Part shown: positions 7,184 through 13,595 of the stretch, one piece after another
Position numbering within the stretch: the stretch's first letter is position 1
Layout of the letters: every line of letters begins with the position of its first letter
NCBI GenBank assembly: GCA_039934875.1
Contig: JBDTLH010000252.1
Location: 1 to 14,469, forward strand
Direction: 5' to 3'
Length of the DNA: 14,469 nt
From: JBDTLH01 sp039934875
GTDB lineage: Bacteria > Acidobacteriota > Terriglobia > Terriglobales > Acidobacteriaceae
Notes under the pieces: model-generated
Seen by the model: the letters and a program-made list of their open reading frames with translations, nothing else
Database searches by the model: none
Told to the model about the DNA's origin: nothing
Program-made: the position numbers and the translations under genes

Positions 7184-8439
7184 TAGTCTTTGCCCTCCAC
7201 CGTGCTGAACGCGGTTAAGGAAGTCAACTTGGGAGCGACCTTCTCGCCGGGCTGGAAGCTGGCGAGATTGCCAACCAGCACCCGGTCGCCGGCCTGCAGC
7301 CCGGAGAGCACTTCGATGGTGTTCGGGGTCTCGATGCCAGTCTTGATATCGCGCGCCACGATCTCGTTGCCAGGGCCAATCAGCCATACGCGCTCTTGGC
7401 TGCCTTCGCGCATCAGTGCCTGTACGGGGATACCCAGGGCGTGCGGCTGATTTTCGTAGCGCAGTGTGACGTCGGCATACATCCCGGGCGCTAGATGATA
7501 GTTGTGGTTGGGCACATCGATCTCGACCTGCATCGAACGGGTAGTGCGATCGAGCGAATCGGTAAAGCGAGCGACCCGGCCGGGGAAGTGCTCGGCGGTG
7601 GCCTGAACGGCAATATCGGCGGTGTCTCCAACGTGGACCGCCGCGGCAAAGGATTCGGGGACCGGAATGCGCAGGCGCAGCAACTGCGATTGCGCCAGCT
7701 TGACCACCGGCATGGAGTTGTTGTTGGAGGTGCCGGCCTGAATCAGGGAGCCGGTGTCCGCGTAACGCCAGGTAATCACCCCGTCGAAAGGCGCAACAAT
7801 CTTCGAGTAATCCTGCATGGCGGAGACCTGAGAGGCGCTTGCCTTGGAGACATCGAGTTGCTGCCGGGCGGCGGCCAGCATCGACTTGGCGGATTCCACC
7901 TGGGCTTCGGCGGCCCGGTCTTTGGCTTGGGCGTCGTCGAGTTCCTGTTCGGCGATCAATCCGGGACGCGCTTGCGACGCCTGCTGGATGCGGACAGCGG
8001 CGGCATGCAGGGCGGCGTGATTGGCCTGAGCGCGCGCCACATCGTTCTGCGCGCGGGAAATCTCCTGATTGCTGTGCCGTACTCCGGCATTCGCTCCTTC
8101 GACCTGCGCGTTCAGCTCGGGAACTTCAAGTACCGCCAGCACTTGTCCGGCGCGGACGTGATCGCCGATGTCCACGTAAATCTTGCGCACATATCCCGCC
8201 ACTTTGGCGTGCAGTTCCACCTCCTGGTAGGGAATGAATTCTCCGGTGACGGAGTAGGAGTCGGCGAGCGGCTCGCGGGTGGCAACGGCAAATGCCGCTA
8301 CCGGGAGACTGGAGCTGCCGGATGGGTCGGGGTCCACCTCCGCCCTGGCATGAACTCGCTTTTGCGAGAGTCCAAATGCCCCCGCGAGAATCAGGGCAGC
8401 CGCGCCGGCTGAAATCTTGGTTTTAGTTCTGGTTTTCAT
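7183..8439 (-). CDS. RND efflux periplasmic adaptor (membrane-fusion protein, HlyD/AcrA-like)
   Basis: This is a 418-residue periplasmic adaptor linking the RND permease to the TolC-like channel. A signal anchor lies at about 9-24 with no lipobox cysteine, so it is probably not a lipoprotein. The first lipoyl half-domain is at about 66-108 (ELHAKVAGYVRKIYVDIGDHVRAG). A long Ala/Gln/Glu-rich coiled-coil hairpin covers about 112-206. The second lipoyl half is SKIVAPFDGVITWRYADTG (212-230). Beta-barrel and membrane-proximal domains follow, with the family segments LAPGMYADVTL (316-326), GIPVQALM (336-343) and GLQAGDRVLVGN (380-391). The frame also allows a GTG at 8481. I chose the ATG at 8439 because GGAACGAA precedes it and a basic residue cluster leads straight into the anchor. 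It is the first gene of the efflux operon; its stop overlaps the permease start by 1 nt. Confidence 0.93.
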   Translation of the reverse strand: MKTRTKTKISAGAAALILAGAFGLSQKRVHARAEVDPDPSGSSSLPVAAFAVATREPLADSYSVTGEFIPYQEVELHAKVAGYVRKIYVDIGDHVRAGQVLAVLEVPELNAQVEGANAGVRHSNQEISRAQNDVARAQANHAALHAAAVRIQQASQARPGLIAEQELDDAQAKDRAAEAQVESAKSMLAAARQQLDVSKASASQVSAMQDYSKIVAPFDGVITWRYADTGSLIQAGTSNNNSMPVVKLAQSQLLRLRIPVPESFAAAVHVGDTADIAVQATAEHFPGRVARFTDSLDRTTRSMQVEIDVPNHNYHLAPGMYADVTLRYENQPHALGIPVQALMREGSQERVWLIGPGNEIVARDIKTGIETPNTIEVLSGLQAGDRVLVGNLASFQPGEKVAPKLTSLTAFSTVEGKD

Positions 8440-8536
8440 TTCGTTCCAATGCCCAATGGGCTGAATCGACGCGGTGCTCACGCAAGGGCGGGAAGACCGG
8501 GGGTCAGAGAATTATGAGAGTAAATTCAGCGAGGAG

Positions 8537-8899
8537 CTAGCGTGCGGGAGGCGGGCGGAGAAGGCGCAGATAGCCGTAGGTTGATTCTAGAAAGGAGGAG
8601 GATTCGGTGGGGGCGGGGACCTGGAATGAGTAAAGGCGGAGGGAAAATATCCCAGCGAAGAGGCAGAGCAAAGTGAGCAGCGCACCGCCGTTGGCGGGAG
8701 TAGCGAGGGTGGCGAGGCCAGCCTGTAAATCAGTGCTCGTCGATTCCTGCATCTTGGAGGCGGAAACTTCGCGAGACGCGGATGCCGGACTGCGATAGAC
8801 GGATATTTTTGCGTCGATCGAGAACAATAAGACGAAGAAGCAAGCCAGTAAGGCTAGATTGCGCCATAACTGACCCTGCACTGCCATCGTCATTTTCAT
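8537..8899 (-). CDS. Small two-helix membrane protein, unknown function
   Basis: I do not recognise this family. From the ATG at 8899 it encodes 120 residues. There are two clear hydrophobic helices: LALLACFFVLLFSI (about 15-28) and GALLTLLCLFAGIFSL (about 70-85). They are separated by a Ser/Ala/Thr-rich polar loop of about 40 residues and followed by a proline-containing tail ending LRLLRPPPAR. The positive-inside rule favours both ends in the cytoplasm and the loop in the periplasm. Other possible ATG starts are 8932, 8893 and 8887. None has a convincing ribosome binding site, so the start is uncertain. The frame continues open into the receptor gene upstream, but that part reads like shadow sequence. 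It lies 58 nt after the TonB-receptor stop and 97 nt before the adaptor start on the same strand, so it may be co-transcribed with either. Confidence 0.55.
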   Translation of the reverse strand: MKMTMAVQGQLWRNLALLACFFVLLFSIDAKISVYRSPASASREVSASKMQESTSTDLQAGLATLATPANGGALLTLLCLFAGIFSLRLYSFQVPAPTESSSFLESTYGYLRLLRPPPAR

Positions 8900-8957
8900 T
8901 CGTAAACAGTCTAGCAGCAACGTGGAATCCATGTAAGCAAAATGCGGTGATTGAAAG

Positions 8958-11603
8958 CTAGAAGTTGAATTCAACTTGTCCGGTAACGGTGCGGGGGCTG
9001 ACGAAGTGGGTCCCGCTGAAAGTGGATAGGAAATTGTAGAGCGCCTCTTTGTCGGTGAGATTAACGACGGTAAGCGTAAGGTTGGTTTTGAGCCGGTCGC
9101 GATGGAGAATATTCTCCCATCCAAGGCCCAGGTCGAATAGATTTCGGGGGGCGATGCGGGCGGGGTTGCGGTCGGGATTAAACGTGCCCGGCGCGGGGAT
9201 ATTGATGCGCGCTGCGCCTACCAGCCCGGGGCAGGAGCGAATCGGAGCAGAGAGGGTGGCGAAGATTCCGCCACAGAAAAGACCGGCCTGCTGTTGCTGA
9301 TCGGGAGTAAGACCGAGCGCAACCGCCTGGTCGGGGATGTTGCCGGCGACAGTGCCGGAGTCGTAGCGCCAGGTCAACCCTACCCATCCGCCTTCTTTGC
9401 GCGGCTGATATTGCACGTGCGTGGTCGTCTCCAGGGCCTGATCGTGGTCGATGCGGAAGGGCGCGGTTGAACTGGCGAGCGCGGGATCATTGAAGAGAAT
9501 GCCGCCAATCTCAGGGCCGAAGAAGCGCGAGCGCGCATGGCCCAACACCGAGGACGCGGTGACGCCGTGAATGTTTGGCATGTTTACCCGGATGGCGAAG
9601 CCGTCGATCTTCGACTTGCGCCATTCGATGGGGAAGGTCAGCGGCGTGTTCAGAATGGTGTCGAAATCGAAGTCGCGTTGGGTAAATTTCCAGAAATATT
9701 CCGCATTGACGACAAGGTATTTGCCGAAGGCCTGGGAGAAGCCGGCGTTGAACTGATTGCGATTGCCGGGGCGCAGGGGTTGCACGCCGAATGCGCCGCT
9801 CTCCAGTCCACCGACGCCGGTCGAGCTGGAGAGGACCAGGTTTTCGTTATAAGGAGTAATGAAGAGGCGGCCATAGCCCAGGCGGAAGACGGTGCCCGTC
9901 TTCTTTACGTTGTAGGTGACTCCCAGGCGCGGCTGTATCGCGTGGTCAGAGGAGAGGCCGTCATAGTTGTCCCCGCGGACGCCGACCAGGAATTGAAAAT
10001 TATTCAGGTTGATGTTGTCCTGAATATAGGCGGCTTCCTGGCGGATGTCGGCATGTCCGCGGAAGCGGAAGAGCATGCCGCCGCGGCTGAGGTCGAAGGG
10101 CAGCAGCCCGGGCTGGAAGCCAGGATTCGGCAGCAACGCCGGCGGGACACAGGTGGTGATGGCGGGGTTGGTGACCGGATTGCCCGCCGCATCGAGACAG
10201 ATGGCATTGAAGGCGGGATCGGTGATCCCGGTGGCGAACTCCTCCGAGAGCAGGGTGTGATAAAGGTTGGCGCCAATCTTGATGTTGTGCGCGCCCTTCA
10301 CATAGGAGTAGTCGAGCTTGGCCCCGAGATTGGTCAGACGGCGGGTCTGTTGCAAGGTGGCGGGCGTATCGGAAAACGGATCCGCGGAGGGATAGTAGCC
10401 CACCCGGTCCTGACGTGCATAGACATTGAATATAGCGAGCTGGTTGTCGTCGAAGATGTGCGTCCAGAAGCCGGATGCGTTGAATCCCTTGTTCTGCTGC
10501 CGCTGGTCTTGCCCCAGCGCCTGCTGGTCATACTGATTGGGGACCTGGAACCAGGCGCGCGAGACTCCGAGATTCACGTGATAAGAATTCTTGGCGGACT
10601 GCTGCCAATCGAAGCGATCGAAGACATCTTCGTTATTGCCATGGGCGTGCAGCACCTGGAACTCCGGCGTATCCAGAAAGCGCCCGCTGTTGCTGCCGTC
10701 GATGGTGATGAAGTTGCCGAACTTCTGATTGCCTCCGGATAGCGAGAAGACGCCGTTGCTGGTCCCGAAGGTGCCGTAGCTGAATTGCGAGGAGCCATGG
10801 ATCGCAGAGCCGAGCCCCGATTTGGTAGTAGTGCGAATGATGGCGCTGGCCTTATCGCCGTATTCCGGAGGAATGGCGCCGGTGATTACCTCGAGCGATT
10901 GCACCGCATTGACGGGAATCGCATTGGCGAAGGTGCGGCTCTGCTGATCGCTTACGTTTTGTCCGTCGATGCTGAAGCTGGAGTCGGCGTGCTCGCCCAG
11001 CGGATGGAACATGCCGTTGGAATCCTGGGTCATGCCCGGCGTGGTCTGCGTGATCACCGAAGTCAGCGCCGAGCTATTGCTGTCAATGGGCAGCCGCGAG
11101 ATCATCTGCTGGCTGACGTCGGTGTGGGAGCTGGTATCCGTCTCCACCATGTCATTGCCGCTGGCTTCGACGTTGACGCTCTGCACGGAAGTAGCGAGCT
11201 GCAGAGAGAGGTCATGGGTGACCACCACCGGGCTGCGCAGCTCGACGTCGAACTGCGCGGGCGCGAATCCCGGGGCCGAGACCGTCACATGATAGGGATT
11301 AAAAGGAAGATTGGGGACCAGATAATGGCCCTTGGTATCGGCTACAGTGGTGGTCTTGAAGCCGGTGGGAGCATTGAGCAACGCAATCGTCGCCCCGCCG
11401 ATCAATGCGCCGCTGGGATCGGTAATAGTGCCTTGCAGGGTGCCGGCCGAGGTGGATACCTGGTCGGTTGCGACCGCTGCCACGCAGCCCAGCACCCCGA
11501 ACACCATGAGGATGATGGAGCTCTGGAGCAGGCTGCGGTTCAACTTTGGTACGGATACCCGGAAAAGGAAGGCGCAGGCATCTCCTTCTCGCGAAAATGG
11601 CAA
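8958..11603 (-). CDS. TonB-dependent receptor, Oar-like with carboxypeptidase-regulatory domain
   Basis: This is an 881-residue outer-membrane receptor that would take up a large substrate (glycan, peptide or siderophore) using TonB energy. A signal peptide has its hydrophobic core at about 28-46 after a long basic leader. A carboxypeptidase-regulatory-like beta-sandwich spans about 54-136 (LQGTITDPSGALIGGA and GHYLVPNLPFNPYHVTVSAPGF are typical). The plug is at about 155-262, with SFSIDGQNVSD (209-219), LEVITGAIPPEYG (237-249) and IIRTTTKSG (255-263). The barrel ends in VEFNF with a terminal Phe, the usual outer-membrane insertion signal. Cys469/Cys485 and Cys777/Cys791 lie in loop-like stretches and could form disulfides. 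The start is TTG at 11603, supported by a strong GAGGAG 7 nt upstream. No TonB, ExbB or partner lipoprotein is in the window, so the substrate is unknown. Confidence 0.93.
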   Translation of the reverse strand: MPFSREGDACAFLFRVSVPKLNRSLLQSSIILMVFGVLGCVAAVATDQVSTSAGTLQGTITDPSGALIGGATIALLNAPTGFKTTTVADTKGHYLVPNLPFNPYHVTVSAPGFAPAQFDVELRSPVVVTHDLSLQLATSVQSVNVEASGNDMVETDTSSHTDVSQQMISRLPIDSNSSALTSVITQTTPGMTQDSNGMFHPLGEHADSSFSIDGQNVSDQQSRTFANAIPVNAVQSLEVITGAIPPEYGDKASAIIRTTTKSGLGSAIHGSSQFSYGTFGTSNGVFSLSGGNQKFGNFITIDGSNSGRFLDTPEFQVLHAHGNNEDVFDRFDWQQSAKNSYHVNLGVSRAWFQVPNQYDQQALGQDQRQQNKGFNASGFWTHIFDDNQLAIFNVYARQDRVGYYPSADPFSDTPATLQQTRRLTNLGAKLDYSYVKGAHNIKIGANLYHTLLSEEFATGITDPAFNAICLDAAGNPVTNPAITTCVPPALLPNPGFQPGLLPFDLSRGGMLFRFRGHADIRQEAAYIQDNINLNNFQFLVGVRGDNYDGLSSDHAIQPRLGVTYNVKKTGTVFRLGYGRLFITPYNENLVLSSSTGVGGLESGAFGVQPLRPGNRNQFNAGFSQAFGKYLVVNAEYFWKFTQRDFDFDTILNTPLTFPIEWRKSKIDGFAIRVNMPNIHGVTASSVLGHARSRFFGPEIGGILFNDPALASSTAPFRIDHDQALETTTHVQYQPRKEGGWVGLTWRYDSGTVAGNIPDQAVALGLTPDQQQQAGLFCGGIFATLSAPIRSCPGLVGAARINIPAPGTFNPDRNPARIAPRNLFDLGLGWENILHRDRLKTNLTLTVVNLTDKEALYNFLSTFSGTHFVSPRTVTGQVEFNF

Positions 11604-11616
11604 AATTCGTCTCCTC

Positions 11617-11622
11617 GGTGAT
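11617..11622 (-). promoter_or_regulatory. Strong ribosome binding site deciding a TTG start
   Basis: On the minus strand, CGAGGAGACG lies just upstream of the receptor, and its GAGGAG core is 7 nt from TTG at 11603. No ATG or GTG that would keep an intact signal peptide lies nearby in frame. The ribosome binding site therefore argues for the TTG over a second TTG at residue 21-22, which has only a weak AAAG before it. Confidence 0.5.
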
Positions 11623-11680
11623 TGGATGGAAGCAGGCGGGTTTGGATAACCTGGCGCGCGGGAAAAGGGACAGCTCTGGC

Positions 11681-11706
11681 GGCTGCTTTCATCCAGAACA
11701 GCAGCC
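11681..11706. repeat. Inverted repeat GGCTGCT / AGCAGCC in divergent intergenic region
   Basis: There is a perfect 7-bp inverted repeat (11681-11687 and 11700-11706) with a 12-nt loop. It lies between the receptor and uppS. It is either an operator next to the AT-rich promoter patch, or an RNA hairpin in the receptor 5' leader if transcription of the receptor starts around 11705 or further upstream. It is not followed by a T-run on either strand, so it does not look like an intrinsic terminator. Confidence 0.45.
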
Positions 11707-11710
11707 CACC

Positions 11711-11730
11711 TGTAATAATATAAGCATTGC
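11711..11730. promoter_or_regulatory. AT-rich patch, candidate divergent promoter (uppS rightward, TonB receptor leftward)
   Basis: This is the only AT-rich stretch in the 149-bp gap between divergent genes. Rightward, TAATAT (11716-11721) or TATAAG (11719-11724) could serve as a -10. That would give a uppS leader of roughly 20 nt. Leftward, TATTAT-like hexamers occur in the same patch. I find no convincing -35 for either direction, so the promoters are located by composition and geometry, not by strong motifs. Confidence 0.3.
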
Positions 11731-11752
11731 GATTTGCAGTTCTGCGTTGGGC

Positions 11753-12628
11753 ATGAGCATAAAAAAGCCGCACACCCTCATCATCGAACCGAAAGCAGGA
11801 CTCTCGCCCGCCGAAGAGCTTCGGTTCGCGTCGCTCGACCACGCGCAGGAAAAGTTCCCGCGGCATATCGCGATCATTATGGATGGCAATGGGCGCTGGG
11901 CGCGCAAACGCCATCTGCCGCGCTTTCTGGGGCACCGCCAGGGCATGCAGTCGGTGCGCGAGGTGGTGGAGACGGCATCGCGCATTCATCTGCCGAACAT
12001 CACGCTGTATGCGTTTTCTTCGGAGAACTGGAAGCGGCGCCCCCGGCTCGAAGTGGACTTTCTGATGCGCCTGCTCAAAGAATATTTAAAGGGCGAGCTG
12101 GAGACGCTGAACCGTAACGATGTGCGGCTGGAATATATCGGGCGCTTGGGCGAGTTGCCGGAGGAGGTGCGGGATGCGCTCGAAGAGGCGCGGCTGGCGA
12201 CCTGCCACAACAACGGACTGGTGCTGACGCTGGCCCTCAATTATGGATCGCGCGATGAGATTGTGGATGCGGCTCGCGCGCTGGCCGAGGCGGTCCGCAA
12301 AGGCGAAATCGCGCTGGAGCAGATCGATGAAGAGGCGATTGCACGCAACCTCTATACCGCGCACCTGCCTGATCCCGACCTGCTGATTCGTTCGAGCGGT
12401 GAGCTGCGCATCAGTAACTTTTTGCTGTGGCAGATTGCTTATTCCGAAATCTTTGTCACGGAAAAGCTGTGGCCGGATTTCAAAGGCATCGACCTGCTTG
12501 ACGCAATCACCGAATATCAAACCCGCGAGCGGCGCTTCGGGGGACTGGGCAAAGACCCGGCGCTCAAGGCCGAAATCGCAGCCAGGGAAGAAGCGGAGCA
12601 GGAAGACACGGTGGGCAGCGTCCGATGA
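11753..12628 (+). CDS. uppS: Isoprenyl transferase (undecaprenyl diphosphate synthase)
   Basis: This is a cis-prenyltransferase that condenses farnesyl diphosphate with isopentenyl diphosphates to make the C55 lipid carrier for peptidoglycan and other cell-wall polymers. It is cytosolic and membrane-associated. The 291-residue product has all family motifs: HIAIIMDGNGRWARKR (38-53) with catalytic Asp44, FSSENWKR (88-95), GELPEEV (133-139), LALNYGSRDEIVDA (160-173), and DPDLLIRSSGELRISNFLLWQ (207-227) followed by AYSE (229-232), where Glu232 is the expected metal ligand. The frame is open 69 codons further upstream, but that part is low-quality sequence lying over the receptor start region. 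The ATG at 11753 gives a 37-residue leader before the first motif, somewhat longer than usual, and has only a weak ribosome binding site. It is the first gene of uppS-cdsA-dxr and overlaps cdsA by 4 nt. Confidence 0.96.
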   Translation: MSIKKPHTLIIEPKAGLSPAEELRFASLDHAQEKFPRHIAIIMDGNGRWARKRHLPRFLGHRQGMQSVREVVETASRIHLPNITLYAFSSENWKRRPRLEVDFLMRLLKEYLKGELETLNRNDVRLEYIGRLGELPEEVRDALEEARLATCHNNGLVLTLALNYGSRDEIVDAARALAEAVRKGEIALEQIDEEAIARNLYTAHLPDPDLLIRSSGELRISNFLLWQIAYSEIFVTEKLWPDFKGIDLLDAITEYQTRERRFGGLGKDPALKAEIAAREEAEQEDTVGSVR

Positions 12629-13506
12629 AGCGGATCATCACCGCTCTGGTGCTGATCCCGTTGGTGCTGCTGCTGGTTTTCCGGGCGCCGCTGTGGGCCA
12701 TCGCGCTGGTGTGCTGCCTCCTTGCCCTGCTGGCGATCCATGAATATCTGCACATTGTGAGGCATTACGGAGTGGAGCCGTTCCGGTGGCTGACCTATGT
12801 GCTGACCGTAGCGGTGTTTACGGCGGGATACGCGGGGCTCGAAAGCCGCAATGCATTATGGGTGCCGCTAGCGTTGAACCTCGGAGCTTTCGCGTACCTG
12901 ATCGCCGCCATGCGGCGGCATTCGCTGCGGGAGGGGCTGCCTGCCGGCGCGTTTTCGTTTTTTGGGTTGCCCTATATAGCGCTCTCGCTGCTCACGCTGG
13001 TTTGCATCCGGGATCTGTATGGCGGCGTCTTCTGGATTGTGGTTCTGTTCGCGACGGTATGGGGCGGCGATTCGGTCGCCATGTATGTCGGCAAAGCATT
13101 GGGCAGGCACAGACTTGCGCCCACCATCAGCCCCAAGAAGACCTGGGAGGGATCGCTGGGGTCCATCGTCGGGAGCCTGTTCTTTTCTTTGCTGGCCCTT
13201 CATTTCGCGGGCCCGATCTTAGACGCCGGCTCTCATCTTGAACACTTGAAAGTCCACGCGGTTCTTCAGGCGCGCGTCGATCATGCGGGTCCTTCGCCAG
13301 AGATGTGGCGTTTCATTATCATGGTAGTTCTCCTCAACATCGCCGCCCAACTCGGCGATCTGGTCGAGTCGGTGATCAAGCGCGGAGCGGACGTCAAAGA
13401 CTCGGGTTCGCTGCTGCCCGGCCACGGAGGCATCCTCGACCGCATCGACGCCCTGCTCTTTGCTGCGCCTGTGCTTTGGTACTATCTGACTATCGTCCGT
13501 TATTAA
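12625..13506 (+). CDS. cdsA: Phosphatidate cytidylyltransferase (CDP-diglyceride synthase)
   Basis: This integral membrane enzyme converts phosphatidic acid and CTP to CDP-diacylglycerol, the precursor of phosphatidylethanolamine, phosphatidylglycerol and cardiolipin. The 293-residue protein has multiple hydrophobic helices beginning at residue 4. The conserved C-terminal CDS signature is present: SVIKRGADVKDSG (249-261) followed by LPGHGGILDRIDA (264-276). It holds the Lys-Asp and the HGG-x-x-DR residues that bind metal and substrate. The cytosolic SPKKTWEG motif is also present at about 170-177. The ATG overlaps the uppS stop as ATGA, so translation is coupled. The uppS-cdsA-dxr order is widely conserved in bacteria and supports the call. 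The stop codon lies inside the left arm of the intergenic inverted repeat described separately. Confidence 0.96.
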   Translation: MKRIITALVLIPLVLLLVFRAPLWAIALVCCLLALLAIHEYLHIVRHYGVEPFRWLTYVLTVAVFTAGYAGLESRNALWVPLALNLGAFAYLIAAMRRHSLREGLPAGAFSFFGLPYIALSLLTLVCIRDLYGGVFWIVVLFATVWGGDSVAMYVGKALGRHRLAPTISPKKTWEGSLGSIVGSLFFSLLALHFAGPILDAGSHLEHLKVHAVLQARVDHAGPSPEMWRFIIMVVLLNIAAQLGDLVESVIKRGADVKDSGSLLPGHGGILDRIDALLFAAPVLWYYLTIVRY

Positions 13507-13577
13507 TGCCTTTATCACCGTTCATCACCGTCCATCACCGCCCGATATGAACTTGATCGTTGTTTATGGGCATTAAT
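13502..13577. repeat. Perfect 9-bp inverted repeat spanning the cdsA-dxr gap
   Basis: ATTAATGCC (13502-13510, overlapping the cdsA stop) is exactly mirrored by GGCATTAAT (13569-13577). A shorter nested inverted repeat, GTTCAT (13520-13525) and ATGAAC (13547-13552), lies inside. Together they could fold as a nested stem in the transcript, or mark a protein-binding locus. ATTAATG also recurs in direct orientation (13502-13508 and 13572-13578), so a small inserted element flanked by a duplication is an alternative reading. Confidence 0.5.
13511..13540. repeat. Three tandem 10-bp repeats (consensus TYYATCACCG-like)
   Basis: The units are TTTATCACCG, TTCATCACCG and TCCATCACCG, back to back, with invariant ATCACCG. 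The 10-bp period is close to one helical turn, so the invariant bases face the same side of the DNA. They sit in the cdsA-dxr intergenic spacer immediately after the left arm of the 9-bp inverted repeat. Confidence 0.7.
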
Positions 13578-13595
13578 GGACGACCAATTTCCTTC

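Noticed and set aside
7184..7387. 68-codon upstream extension of the RND permease
   Set aside because: It lies inside the adaptor gene. The ATG at 7183 has GGAGGG at 9 nt and begins with the usual RND N-terminus.
8451..8461. GCCCA-A-TGGGC palindrome just upstream of the adaptor ATG
   Set aside because: The arms are only 5 bp, there is no nearby promoter motif, and such short GC palindromes are expected by chance in this GC-rich DNA.
9537..10742. About 400-codon open frame on the plus strand antisense to the TonB receptor
   Set aside because: It has no motif and low-complexity Gly/Val/Glu composition, and it mirrors a receptor with clear plug and barrel features. Similar antisense frames over the RND permease (4850-5812, 5948-6844) were rejected for the same reason.
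11546..11752. 69-codon upstream extension of uppS
   Set aside because: It overlaps the receptor start and the divergent promoter region and has no similarity to the family N-terminus. The ATG at 11753 already gives a leader before the first motif.
13566..13595. Alternative dxr start at ATG 13566
   Set aside because: It would add ten residues before the family N-terminus, overlap the right arm of the inverted repeat, and has no better ribosome binding site.
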